Position numbers and translations under genes: made by a program. From JAZDLO01 sp043801935 (lineage in GTDB: Bacteria > Actinomycetota > Thermoleophilia > RBG-16-64-13), in NCBI GenBank assembly GCA_043801935.1, contig JAZDLO010000153.1:1-19711 (forward strand): 19,711 nucleotides of DNA, in the 5' to 3' direction. Positions 1-14,900 of the stretch are shown here, one piece after another. The notes beneath the pieces were generated by a model that worked only from the letters and a program-made list of their open reading frames with translations, had not been told where the DNA came from and searched no databases. The first letter of the stretch is position 1. Every line of letters starts with the position of its first letter.

Positions 1-253
1 TGCCATGGCCGCGGAAGGTGCGGGTCAGCGCGAATTCGCCAAGCCGGTGGCCCACCATGCTCTCGGTCACGTAGATGGGCACATGCTTGCGGCCGTCGTG
101 GACCGCGATCGTGTGCCCGATCATCTCCGGATAGATGGTGGACGCCCGGGACCAGGTCTTGAGCATGCGCTTCTCGCCGGTCTCGTTCATGGTCTCGACC
201 CGTTTCATCAGCCGCTCTTCGACGAAGGGAGCTTTCTTGCTTGAACGTGCCAC
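1..253 (-). CDS. rpsS: 30S ribosomal protein S19 (partial, C-terminus off the window)
   Basis: S19 sits in the head of the 30S subunit, in complex with S13, and contacts 16S rRNA near the A site. The visible 84 codons begin VARSSKKAPFVEERL and include the family-typical stretches KTWSRASTIYPEMIGHTI, HDGRKHVPIYVTESMVGH and LGEFALTRTFRGHG. S19 is usually about 93 residues, so only about nine C-terminal residues lie beyond the left edge. The start is GTG at 253: a GGAGGT Shine-Dalgarno sequence lies 11 bases upstream (265-270) and no ATG is available there. That Shine-Dalgarno sequence overlaps the TAA stop of rplB, so the two genes are probably translationally coupled. It is the last visible gene of the S10 cluster; rplV would be expected next. 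Confidence 0.95.
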   Translation of the reverse strand, partial: MARSSKKAPFVEERLMKRVETMNETGEKRMLKTWSRASTIYPEMIGHTIAVHDGRKHVPIYVTESMVGHRLGEFALTRTFRGHG

Positions 254-262
254 GATGCTCTG

Positions 263-1096
263 TTACCTCCCTTTTCCCCGTCGCCTGACGATGTACTTGG
301 TCGATGGTTTCTTGACTTTGCGGGTCTTGTGACCCAATGTGGGGACCCCCCAGGGCGTCACCGGGTGGCGACCCGGAGCAGTGGAGCCCTCGCCCCCGCC
401 GTGCGGGTGGTCCACCGGATTCATGGTCGTGCCGCGGACCCCGGGCCGGACGCCCATCCAGCGCTTGCGACCTGCTTTGCCGGTGGTGAGGTTCTCGTGC
501 TCGGCGTTCCCGATCTCGCCCACTGTGGCCCGGCACTCCAGATGGATCATGCGCATCTCGCCCGATGGGAGCCGCAGGATCGCGTAGTCGCCTTCTTTGG
601 CCATGACCTGGGATGAGGTGCCGGCCGAGCGGGCGATCTGGCCGCCGCGACCCTTGTACAGCTCGATGTTGTGCACCACCGTACCCACCGGGATGTTCCG
701 TAGCGGAAGGGCACAGCCCACCCTTATGTCGGCCCCGGGACCGGCCTCGACCATAGCGCCGACGCCTAGGCGGTTCGGCGCCAGGATATACCGCTTCTCG
801 CCATCAACGTAGAAGATCAGGGCGATACGGCAGTTGCGGTTGGGGTCGTACTCGATGGAGTCGACCCGTCCCGGAACGCCGTCCTTGTCGCGCTTGAAGT
901 CGATGACCCGGTATAGGCGCTTGTGCCCGCCGCCCTGGTGCCGGGTGGTGATGCGACCGTTGTTGTTGCGACCGCCATTGCGCTTCACCGGGCGGGTGAG
1001 CGCCTTCTCCGGCTCGCTCTTCGTGATTTCATCGAAGGCAGGCGTAGTCGCGAACCTGCGTCCGGGAGATGTCGGCTTGTAATCCTTTATCGCCAT
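263..1096 (-). CDS. rplB: 50S ribosomal protein L2
   Basis: L2 is a primary 23S rRNA-binding protein needed for subunit association and for the peptidyl transferase centre. The 277-residue product has the family's usual length. It begins MAIKDYKPTSPGRRFAT and carries the C-terminal signature MNPVDHPHGGGEG, which contains the histidine important for peptidyl transferase activity, followed by a basic tail ending VRRRGKGR. The start is ATG, preceded by a purine-rich AAGGGAAG. It lies 24 bases after rplW, whose TAG stop is followed directly by a second TAG. The TAA stop is embedded in the Shine-Dalgarno sequence of rpsS. Nothing in the sequence is unusual for the family. Confidence 0.98.
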   Translation of the reverse strand: MAIKDYKPTSPGRRFATTPAFDEITKSEPEKALTRPVKRNGGRNNNGRITTRHQGGGHKRLYRVIDFKRDKDGVPGRVDSIEYDPNRNCRIALIFYVDGEKRYILAPNRLGVGAMVEAGPGADIRVGCALPLRNIPVGTVVHNIELYKGRGGQIARSAGTSSQVMAKEGDYAILRLPSGEMRMIHLECRATVGEIGNAEHENLTTGKAGRKRWMGVRPGVRGTTMNPVDHPHGGGEGSTAPGRHPVTPWGVPTLGHKTRKVKKPSTKYIVRRRGKGR

Positions 1097-1120
1097 GTCT
1101 CTCTAACCGCTTCCCTTCTA

Positions 1121-1405
1121 CTACGTCGCGCCGAAGAACTCGATCCGGTTGCCCGGAGCCAGCTCGACCACTGCCTTCTTCCACCGCTTGGTGACACCCG
1201 CGTGGGCGCCCCTGCGCTTGGGCTTCGGCTTCACGTTGATGGTCTGCACGCCGATGACCTTCACCTTGAAGATCTCCTCCACCGCCGCGCGGATATGAGG
1301 CTTGGTAGCCCGGTAACTCACTTCGAACGAGTACCGGTTGGTATCGATGGCCCGGTAGCTCTTCTCGGAGATGATGGGACGGATGATGATCTGCCGCGCG
1401 TCCAT
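1121..1405 (-). CDS. rplW: 50S ribosomal protein L23
   Basis: L23 lies at the exit of the ribosomal tunnel and docks trigger factor and SRP. The 94-residue protein has the family opening MDARQIIIRPIISEKSY, the conserved YSFEVSYRATKPHIRAAVEE region and the motif VKVIGVQTINVKPKPKR; all are typical of bacterial L23. Its ATG overlaps the TGA stop of rplD by one base (TGATG), which implies translational coupling by reinitiation. Two consecutive in-frame TAG triplets end the gene (1121-1123, then 1118-1120). Length and sequence are ordinary. Confidence 0.97.
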   Translation of the reverse strand: MDARQIIIRPIISEKSYRAIDTNRYSFEVSYRATKPHIRAAVEEIFKVKVIGVQTINVKPKPKRRGAHAGVTKRWKKAVVELAPGNRIEFFGAT

Positions 1406-2043
1406 CAGGCCTCACCGCCTTCGTTCAGGCCGCCTTCGAGGAAGGACACGGCAGCTTCGGTGAACAACAGGCTCTTGGCCCACACGTAGTCCTGCACCTC
1501 GGCTTCGCCGATGGTGAGGACCCGGGTGCCGGCTAGGTTACGGAAGCTCTTGAGGGCCGCTATCTCCTCGGCGCCCACCAGAACGAGCAAAGGCTTGTCC
1601 AGTTCGGCTTTGCCGAGGATGGTGGCCGCCCGCTTGGCGGAAGGCTCATCGAAGGCGGCGCCTGTGAGCACCCGGACGGTGCCACCTGCGACCAGATCAG
1701 CCAACGCCATCCGGAACGCCTGCACCTTGACCTTCTTGTTGACCTTCACGGCATAGTCGCGGGGGATGGGCGGGAACGCCACGCCGCCGCCGGTGAAGTG
1801 CGCCACCTTGCCCGAACCCACGCGAGCCCGACCGGTGCCCTTCTGCCGCCACAGCTTGGCCCCCGTGCCGGCGACCTCGCTCCTGCTCTTGGCTGCCGCA
1901 GTGCCCCGCCGGTGCCCGGCCAGCTCTGCCGTGACCACCTGGTGCAACAGGCCCACGTTGATCTGGTCCTGCACCAAAGCATCCGCCAGATCGTGCTGGC
2001 CGATGATGGTGCCGTTCTCGTCGATTCTGTCGATGGATGGCAT
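1405..2043 (-). CDS. rplD: 50S ribosomal protein L4
   Basis: L4 binds 23S rRNA, and its extended loop lines the nascent-peptide tunnel. The 212-residue product contains the diagnostic loop sequence WRQKGTGRARVGS and the following FTGGGVAFPP. The C-terminal Rossmann-like half includes LVLVGAEE and TRVLTIGEAEVQDYV. In enterobacteria L4 also represses the S10 operon through a leader before rpsJ. No such leader exists here, because rpsJ starts 10 bases after tuf. The gene is 4 bases downstream of rplC and overlaps rplW by one base, so it is embedded in a tightly coupled operon. The start is ATG at 2043 (MPSIDRIDENG). Confidence 0.97.
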   Translation of the reverse strand: MPSIDRIDENGTIIGQHDLADALVQDQINVGLLHQVVTAELAGHRRGTAAAKSRSEVAGTGAKLWRQKGTGRARVGSGKVAHFTGGGVAFPPIPRDYAVKVNKKVKVQAFRMALADLVAGGTVRVLTGAAFDEPSAKRAATILGKAELDKPLLVLVGAEEIAALKSFRNLAGTRVLTIGEAEVQDYVWAKSLLFTEAAVSFLEGGLNEGGEA

Positions 2044-2047
2044 AGGC

Positions 2048-2656
2048 CTAACCTCTGATCACGACCAGGGAACCTTTGGTCCCCGGGATCGCGCCTTTGA
2101 CCAGCACCAGGTTCTTGTCCGGGTCGGTCGCGACCACGGTAAGCCCCGTCTGCGTGACACGCACATTGCCCATCTGGCCCGGAAGACGGGTGCCCCGAAA
2201 CACCCGGGCCGGATCCGCGGAAGCGCCGATGGAACCGGGGGCGCGATGAAAGTGAGCGCCGTGGCCGCCGGGGCCACCACGAAAACCGTGCCGCTTTATC
2301 ACGCCCTGAAAACCCTTGCCCTTGCTGACGCCGGTGACCTTGATGGCGTCACCCGGGGCAAAGACCCCCACCGTGACTGAGTCACCCACGGCCAGCTCGT
2401 CCTCGCCCCGTACCTCTACGAGGTGGCGCTTGGGAGCCACTCCGGCCTTCTTGAGATGCCCGAGTAGAGGCTTGTTCAGTTTCTTGACCTTGACATCGCC
2501 GAAGGCGATCTGAGTGGCGGCATAGCCGTCGGTCTCGACCGTCTTCTTCTGGGTGACCAGGCAGGGTCCAGCCTGGATAACCGTGCAGCGGACGATCGTG
2601 CCGTCTTCTTTGAAGAACTGGGTCATACCCAGCTTCGTACCTAGCAGCGCCTTCAT
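2048..2656 (-). CDS. rplC: 50S ribosomal protein L3
   Basis: L3 is an early-assembly 23S rRNA-binding protein whose central extension reaches toward the peptidyl transferase centre. The product, about 202 residues, begins MKALLGTKLGMTQFF. It has the conserved FHRAPGSIGAS and RLPGQMGNVRVTQTGL motifs and KGAIPGTKGSLVVIR near the end. Two starts are possible: GTG at 2659 (overlapping the rpsJ stop as GTGA) and ATG at 2656 (TGATG). ATG is preferred because it gives the usual family N-terminus. No clear Shine-Dalgarno sequence precedes either, so translation probably depends on coupling to rpsJ. Confidence 0.96.
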   Translation of the reverse strand: MKALLGTKLGMTQFFKEDGTIVRCTVIQAGPCLVTQKKTVETDGYAATQIAFGDVKVKKLNKPLLGHLKKAGVAPKRHLVEVRGEDELAVGDSVTVGVFAPGDAIKVTGVSKGKGFQGVIKRHGFRGGPGGHGAHFHRAPGSIGASADPARVFRGTRLPGQMGNVRVTQTGLTVVATDPDKNLVLVKGAIPGTKGSLVVIRG

Positions 2657-2964
2657 CACAGTTTGATTTCTATGTCCACGCCCGCGGGCAGATCCATGCG
2701 CATCAGCGAGTCGACCGTCTTGGGGGTAGGCTGATGGATGTCGATCAGTCGCTTGTGGGTCCTGATCTCGAAATGCTCTCGCGAGTCCTTGTCCTTGAAC
2801 GGGCTACGGATCACGCAGTAGACGTTCTTCTCAGTCGGGAGCGGAACGGGCCCAGAAATGGTGGCGCCGGTGCGCTCAGCCGTTTCGACGATGCTCCGCG
2901 CGCTCATGTCTACAAGCTCGTGGTCGTAGGCTTTGAGCCTAATGCGTATCTTCTGTTGCGCCAC
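2656..2964 (-). CDS. rpsJ: 30S ribosomal protein S10 (NusE)
   Basis: S10 is a 30S head protein. As NusE it also binds NusB and the NusG KOW domain in transcription antitermination and transcription-translation coupling. The 102-residue protein has the standard length, the opening AQQKIRIRLKAYDHELVD, the central GPVPLPTEKNVYCVIRSP and HFEIRTHKRLIDIHQPT. The start is GTG at 2964; the Shine-Dalgarno sequence AGGAG overlaps the TAG stop of tuf as TAGGAG, leaving only a 10-base gap. There is therefore no room for the independent promoter and L4-responsive leader that precede this gene in E. coli. Confidence 0.97.
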   Translation of the reverse strand: MAQQKIRIRLKAYDHELVDMSARSIVETAERTGATISGPVPLPTEKNVYCVIRSPFKDKDSREHFEIRTHKRLIDIHQPTPKTVDSLMRMDLPAGVDIEIKL

Positions 2965-2974
2965 CGAGCAGCTC

Positions 2975-4180
<1,206 letters not shown>

Positions 4181-4247
4181 TGAATCCTCCCTTTCTACCC
4201 TGAATCACTCAGGCGGCGGCCGCAGCCAGGCAGCCGGTTTCCCTTGG

Positions 4248-6377
4248 TCAGTCGTTTGGGCCCCTGCCGCCCTGTTGGGCGATTATCTCTTGCGCGATGG
4301 TGCTGGGCACCTCAGCGTAATGACTGAATTGCATGGTGTAGGTGGCGCGCCCCTGGCTCATGGAGCGAAGATCGGTAGCATACCCGAACATCTGGGCCAG
4401 CGGTACCGTCGCGCGGATGACCTGGGCGCCCGCCCTCGGTTCCATCCCCGCGATATGACCGCGGCGCCCGTTCAGGTCGCCCATCACATCGCCCATGTAT
4501 TCCTCGGGCACCACCACTTCCACGTCTTCCACGGGCTCGAGCAGCACCGGGTGGGCCTTCTTGGCCGCTTCCCGGAATGCCATAGAACCCGCGATCTTGA
4601 AGGCCATCTCCGAGGAGTCGACCTCATGATACGAACCGTCGATCAGCTCGACCTTGACGTCCTCCACGGGGAAACCGGCCAACACGCCGGTCTCCATGGC
4701 TTCGACCATGCCCAGCTGGATGGCGGGCACATATTCTTTGGGGACGGCGCCCCCGACGATCTTGTTCACGAAAGTGAAGCCCGCTCCGTATTCGTTGGGC
4801 TCCATCTTGATGACCACATGGCCGTACTGACCCCGGCCGCCGGTCTGGCGGACAAACCGACCCTCGACCTTGGGTACCGCCTTCGTGATGCCCTCGCGGT
4901 AGGCCACTTGCGGCCGGCCTACGTTGGCATCGACTTTGAATTCTCGCAGCAGGCGGTCGACGATGATCTCCAGGTGCAACTCGCCCATGCCGGCGATGAT
5001 GGTCTGGCCGGTCTCTTCATCGGTGCGCACCCGGAAAGTGGGGTCTTCTTCGGCCAGCCTCATGAGACTGTCGGACAACCGGTCCTGGTCGACTTTGGTC
5101 TTGGGCTCGATGGCTACGAAAATGACCGGATCGGGGAACTCGATGGACTCCAGGATGATGGCCCCGCCCGCGTCGCACAGGGTGTCGCCCGTGGTGGTGC
5201 CCTTGAGACCCACCGCTGCCGCGATGTCGCCGGCGAAGACGTGGGTGATGTCCTCGCGGTGGTTGGCGTGCATCTGCAAGATCCGGCCTACGCGCTCTTT
5301 CCTCTCCTTGCTGGAGTTCAAAACATAGGAGCCTGCTTTGAGCGTGCCGGAATACACCCGGAAGTACGTGAGCTTGCCCACGAAAGGATCGGACATGATC
5401 TTGAAGGCGATGGCGGAGAAAGGTTCGTCGTCATCGGCGTGCCGGAGCACTTCCCGGCCGTTGTGGGGGTTGACCCCTTCGACCGGGGGGATGTCGAGCG
5501 GCGAGGGAAGGTAGTCCACCACCGCATCGAGGAGCAACTGTACGCCCTTGTTCTTGAACGATGAGCCGCACATGACCGGCACCAGGGCGATGTCGAGGGT
5601 AGCCTGCCGGATGGCGGCTTTAAGACGCACCTCTGAGATCTCCTCCCCCTCGAGGTAGTCCATCATCAGGTGGTCGTCTCGCTCGGCGAGAGTCTCGATC
5701 ATATGTGTGCGCTCGGCCTGAGCCCGGGCCAGCATGTCTTCTGGGATAGGTCCGTCTTCCCAGTCCAGCCCCATTTCGTCCTCGTAGACGCGCGCAACCA
5801 TCCGGACCAGATCTATGACGCCGCGGAATTGGTCCTCGCGCCCGAGGGGCAGTTGAATGACGAGTGGATGCGCATGGAGCCGGTCGATCATCATCTGTAC
5901 GCCCTGCATGAAGTCGGCGCCCACCCGGTCCATCTTGTTGATGAAGGCGATCCGCGGCACCCGATACTTGTCCGCCTGCCGCCAGACGGTCTCAGACTGG
6001 GGCTCCACCCCGGCCACGGAGCAGAACAGGGCGATGGCCCCGTCCAGAACCCGCAGGGACCGTTCCACTTCCATAGTAAAGTCCACGTGCCCGGGTGTGT
6101 CTATAATATTGATCCGATGATCGTTCCATTCGCATGTCGTCGCGGCCGACGTGATGGTGATACCCCGCTCCTGCTCCTGGGCCATCCAGTCCATCACCGC
6201 AGCGCCGTCGTGCACCTCGCCGATCTTGTAGGTGCGGCCGGTGTAGTACAGCATCCGCTCCGTGGTGGTGGTCTTACCGGCATCGATGTGGGCCATGATG
6301 CCGATGTTGCGGACCATCGCCAGCGGATGCCGCTGGGCCGCCTTCGCGTCGGACTTATGTGCAGTAGCTTGTGCCAT
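4248..6377 (-). CDS. fusA: Elongation factor G
   Basis: EF-G is the translocase GTPase and also acts in ribosome recycling. The 709-residue product has the G1 loop AHIDAGKT (29-36), switch I RGITITSAAT, DTPGH (93-97), NKMD (147-150) and the EF-G signature GVEPQSE. Domains II to V follow, including GMGELHLEI, the domain IV loop GGRGQYGH and a C-terminal EYMGDVMGDLNGRRG. The ATG at 6377 is chosen because the N-terminus then fits the family (about 20 residues before VRNIGIMAHIDAGK). Its ribosome binding site is weak (AAGAAAG). The reading frame stays open upstream, but longer versions would overlap rpsG and are rejected. It lies 35 bases after rpsG. Confidence 0.97.
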   Translation of the reverse strand: MAQATAHKSDAKAAQRHPLAMVRNIGIMAHIDAGKTTTTERMLYYTGRTYKIGEVHDGAAVMDWMAQEQERGITITSAATTCEWNDHRINIIDTPGHVDFTMEVERSLRVLDGAIALFCSVAGVEPQSETVWRQADKYRVPRIAFINKMDRVGADFMQGVQMMIDRLHAHPLVIQLPLGREDQFRGVIDLVRMVARVYEDEMGLDWEDGPIPEDMLARAQAERTHMIETLAERDDHLMMDYLEGEEISEVRLKAAIRQATLDIALVPVMCGSSFKNKGVQLLLDAVVDYLPSPLDIPPVEGVNPHNGREVLRHADDDEPFSAIAFKIMSDPFVGKLTYFRVYSGTLKAGSYVLNSSKERKERVGRILQMHANHREDITHVFAGDIAAAVGLKGTTTGDTLCDAGGAIILESIEFPDPVIFVAIEPKTKVDQDRLSDSLMRLAEEDPTFRVRTDEETGQTIIAGMGELHLEIIVDRLLREFKVDANVGRPQVAYREGITKAVPKVEGRFVRQTGGRGQYGHVVIKMEPNEYGAGFTFVNKIVGGAVPKEYVPAIQLGMVEAMETGVLAGFPVEDVKVELIDGSYHEVDSSEMAFKIAGSMAFREAAKKAHPVLLEPVEDVEVVVPEEYMGDVMGDLNGRRGHIAGMEPRAGAQVIRATVPLAQMFGYATDLRSMSQGRATYTMQFSHYAEVPSTIAQEIIAQQGGRGPND

Positions 6378-6412
6378 CGCTTGCTTTCTTGAGCCCAGTG
6401 GGGGCGCGTTCG

Positions 6413-6883
<471 letters not shown>

Positions 6884-6905
6884 GACTACGTATGCCTTCC
6901 TGTCC

Positions 6906-7277
6906 CTAGCTGCTCAGTTTGACGCCGTACTTGGAGCGGCTTTGCTTACGGTTGGCCACTCCGGCCGAGTCAAGAGCAGCGCGGATGATCTTGTAGCGGA
7001 CGCCCGGTAGGTCTTTGACCCGGCCGCCCCGGATAAGGACCACGGAGTGCTCCTGCAGGTTGTGCCCGATACCGGGGATGTAGGCGGTGACTTCCATCCC
7101 GTTGACCAGCCGCACGCGCGCCACTTTCCTCAGGGCCGAGTTAGGCTTCTTGGGCGTAGTCGTGTACACACGCGTGCAAACGCCCCGCTTCTGTGGCGCA
7201 CCTTTGAGGGCCGGGGTCTTGCTCCTCTTGGACTGTGCTTCCCGGCCCTTGCGGATCAGCTGGTTGATCGTCGGCAC
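6906..7277 (-). CDS. rpsL: 30S ribosomal protein S12
   Basis: S12 sits at the 30S decoding centre and controls accuracy. The 123-residue product has the family length and near-invariant segments: CTRVYTTTPKKPNSALRKV, PGIGHNLQEHSVVLIRGGRVKDLPGVRY and RKQSRSKYGVK. Counting the initiator, K43, K44 and K88 are intact, so no classical streptomycin-resistance change is visible, and D89, the residue methylthiolated in many bacteria, is present. The start is GTG at 7277 with a strong GAGGAG six bases upstream. It is the first gene of the str block and is preceded by a leader of roughly 80 bases with GC-rich hairpins and a candidate promoter that overlaps the rpoC terminator. Confidence 0.98.
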   Translation of the reverse strand: MPTINQLIRKGREAQSKRSKTPALKGAPQKRGVCTRVYTTTPKKPNSALRKVARVRLVNGMEVTAYIPGIGHNLQEHSVVLIRGGRVKDLPGVRYKIIRAALDSAGVANRKQSRSKYGVKLSS

Positions 7278-7365
7278 AAATACTCCTCGTCTGCTTCTCG
7301 CTGATGTTCATCGGTCGCTGCACAGGCAGGCGCATAGTGCGCGTTTGGCCGCGCAGCGAGCGCGA
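7278..7365 (-). promoter_or_regulatory. 5' leader of rpsL with two GC-rich hairpins
   Basis: Between the candidate -10 box and the rpsL GTG lie about 88 bases. Two perfect short hairpins are visible: CGCGC-TCGCT-GCGCG at 7350-7364 and GCGCA-CTA-TGCGC at 7330-7342. The ribosome binding site GAGGAG follows near the gene. These hairpins could be a regulatory leader for the str operon or merely stabilise the transcript. I recognise no known ribosomal protein leader family here. Confidence 0.4.
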
Positions 7366-7394
7366 AGTATAACAAAGCCTCAGGGGGCCTGCAA
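7366..7394 (-). promoter_or_regulatory. Candidate promoter for the str operon (overlaps rpoC terminator)
   Basis: On the minus strand, TATACT (7366-7371) is a good -10 box. It is preceded by TGT, forming an extended -10 (TGnTATACT). A partial -35, TTGCAG, lies exactly 17 bases upstream (7389-7394). The -35 falls in the loop and stem edge of the rpoC terminator hairpin, and the spacer runs through its 3' arm and T-tract. The start site would fall near 7358. The -35 matches consensus in only three positions, so the call rests mainly on the extended -10 and its position ahead of rpsL. Confidence 0.55.
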
Positions 7395-7407
7395 GAAGCC
7401 CCCGAGG
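7369..7407 (-). terminator. Intrinsic terminator after rpoC
   Basis: Three bases after the rpoC TGA stop, the minus strand forms a GC-rich hairpin: CCTC plus GGGGGC (7398-7407) pairs with GCCCCC plus GAGG (7378-7388). The stem has ten pairs with one bulged T, and the loop has nine bases. CTTTGTTAT follows. This is the form of a rho-independent terminator with a short, interrupted T-tract, so termination may be partial. The downstream half doubles as promoter DNA for rpsL. Confidence 0.75.
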
Positions 7408-7409
7408 AA

Positions 7410-11981
<4,572 letters not shown>

Positions 11982-11990
11982 GGAAGGCTC

Positions 11991-14900
11991 CTATTCCGCG
12001 TCGTCGACAAGGTTAGAAAGCTGGACATCGCCCAGCTCGGTGCCCACGTCGATCTCATGGGTCTCGATCTCCGGCGCCCCTTCAAACTCGTCGGATTCAC
12101 CCTCGTCATCCCGTTGTTCGTCGAGTTCCGAACCCAGGTGAGTGCTCACCAAGGCTGCCTGAGCCTCGGCGGCCCGCTCCTCGGCCCGATACCGGGCGGA
12201 AAGGTCGATGCCCAGCTCTTCTGCGGCCCGAAGCAGGTCGTCTTCCTCCTCGGCCACCTCGAGCGCCCCGCCTTCCTCACTCATCACCTGGATGTCGAGC
12301 GCCAGCGATTGCATCTCCTTGAGCAGCACCTTGAACGATTCCGGCACTCCCGGCCGGGCGATGTTCTCGCCCTTGACGATGGCCTCATAGGCTTTGACCC
12401 GCCCTTGAGTATCGTCGGATTTGATCGTGAGCATCTCCTGCAAAGTGTAGGCGGCGCCGTAGGCCTCGAGCGCCCACACTTCCATCTCCCCGAAACGCTG
12501 ACCCCCGAACTGGGCCTTGCCCCCCAGCGGCTGCTGGGTAACCAGCGAGTAGGGGCCGGTCGAGCGGGCGTGGATCTTGTCGTCCACCAGGTGGTGGAGC
12601 TTGAGCATGTACATATAGCCCACGGTGATATTCTGGTCGTAGGGCTCGCCGGTGCGGCCGTTGTAGAGCTTCACCTTGCCGGCCACCCGGGTGCCCGGGT
12701 TGTTGTCCAGGCTGATGGGCATCTTCACCTTCAGCGGATCGGTGGCCTGCTCGGGATGAGCGAGGACCCAGCCGATGAGAGCCTCGTCGACGTCCACCTG
12801 GGACGCGCCGTCGAACACGGCGGTGGCGATGGGCACCGGCCCCTGAGCAGTGGACTCGTCGGCGATGTCGTAGTACTTGCGCGCCAACTTGATCTGATCC
12901 TCGAAGGTCAGAACCTCACCCTTCGAAAGGGAGCCGGCTTCCAGGCTCTTCTTGCTGCGCTTGAGCTGGTAGAAACCGTGGTGGGCCGCCCAGCCCAGGT
13001 GCGTCTCCATGACCTGCCCGATGTTCATGCGCGAAGGCACGCCCAGCGGGTTGAGGATGATGTCCACCGGGGTGCCGTCTTCCAGGAAGGGCATGTCCTC
13101 TTCGGGCACGATCTTGGAGATGACCCCTTTGTTGCCGTGACGGCCGGCCAGTTTGTCGCCCTCGGCGATCTTTCGCTTCTTGGCCACGTACACCCGCACC
13201 AGCCGGTTGACGCCCGGGGACAGGTCGTCGCCTGCGTCGCGGGAGAACTCCTTGACATCGATGACCACGCCCTTCTCGCCGTGCGGCACCTTGAGCGAGG
13301 TGTCTCTGACCTCGCGGGCCTTTTCCTTGAAGATGGCCCGGATGAGTTTCTCTTCGGCCGTGAGTTCGGTCTCGCCCTTGGGGGTGATCTTGCCCACCAA
13401 TAGGTCGCCCGAGGTCACCTCGGCCCCGATGCGCACGACCCCATACTCGTCTAAGTCGGCGAGTGATTCCTCGGACCGGTTGGGGATATCGCGGGTGATC
13501 TCCTCGTCGCCCAGCTTGGTGGAACGGGCTTCGACCTCGTATTCCTCGATGTGCACCGAGGTGAGGACGTCGTCTTTGACCAGCCGTTCGCTGATGACGA
13601 TGGAGTCTTCGAAGTTGTAGCCCTCCCAGCTCATGAAGGCCACCAACAGGTTACGGCCCAAGGCGAGCTCACCGTTCGCCGTCGAGGCCCCGTCGGCCAG
13701 CACGGCGCCGGCGACCACTTCATCGCCCACATCCACTAACGGCTTCTGGTGGATGAAGGTGCCCTGGTTCGACCGTTCGAACTTGAGCAGGTCGTAGGAT
13801 TCGATGTCGCCGTCGTCGGTCTCGATGAGAATACGGGTGGCCGATACACCTCGTACCTTGCCGGCCCCTTTGGCCAGTAGCACGTCGCCCGTATCCACTG
13901 CAGAGCGGTACTCCATACCCGTGCCTATAAGCGGCGCCTCGGCCTGCAAGAGCGGCACCGCCTGGCGCTGCATGTTCGAACCCATAAGGGCGCGGTTGGC
14001 ATCGTTGTGCTCCAAGAAAGGTACGAGGGCCGTCGCTACCGACACGATCTGCTGCGGAGAGACGTCCATGTAGTGGACGTCCGCGCGCTGAGCGCTGACG
14101 TACTCCCCACCCGGAGCCCGGGCGAGGACCGTGTCCTCGACGAACGCCTTGGTCTTGGGATCGATGCGAGCGCTGGCCTGAGCGATGGTGTGCTTCTCTT
14201 CCTGATAGGCGGTCAGCCAATGCACCTCGTTGGTGACCTTACCCTTGACCACCTTGCGATAGGGAGTCTGTATGAAGCCGAACTCATTGACAGTGGCGTG
14301 ACTCGACAGCGAACCGATAAGGCCGATGTTGGGACCTTCCGGAGTCTCGATGGGGCACATGCGCCCATAGTGGGTGGGGTGCACATCCCGCACTTCGATT
14401 GGAGCCCGCTCCCGAGTGAGGCCGCCCGCTCCCAGCGCAGAGAGACGCCGGCGGTGGGTGAGACCGGCCAGCGAGTTGGTCTGGTCCATGAACTGCGAGA
14501 GCTGAGAGCTACCGTAGAATTCCTTGAGCGCCGCCACCACCGGACGGATGTTGATGATGGACTGTGGCGTGATGGTATCCACGTCCTCGGTGGTCATGCG
14601 CTCGCGCACCACCCGCTCCATACGGTAGAGGCCCACGCGGAAGGCTTCTTGCACCAGCTCGCCCACCATGCGCAGGCGACGGTTGCCGAAATGCTCGTAT
14701 TCATCCATGCGGTTGGCCACCTCGTCCCAGGGCAGGCTGGGGGCCACCTCCGCCAGGTCGCGGGCCTCCTCCAAGAGATGCTCGTGATCGATAGCCAGAG
14801 GCACCTGCACCAGCTCTCGCACCAGAGCGACGATGTCGGCCTTGGTGAGGGTGCGCACGTCCAGGTCGGTGTCGAGGCCCAGGCGGGCGTTCAACTTGTG

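Noticed and set aside
4199..4213. CCTGA/TCAGG hairpin between fusA and tuf as a terminator
   Set aside because: It has only five pairs, no T-tract, and tuf follows closely; most likely chance.
6884..6905. S7 translational repressor site between rpsL and rpsG
   Set aside because: The gap is only 22 bases, with no room for the E. coli-type S7-binding structure.
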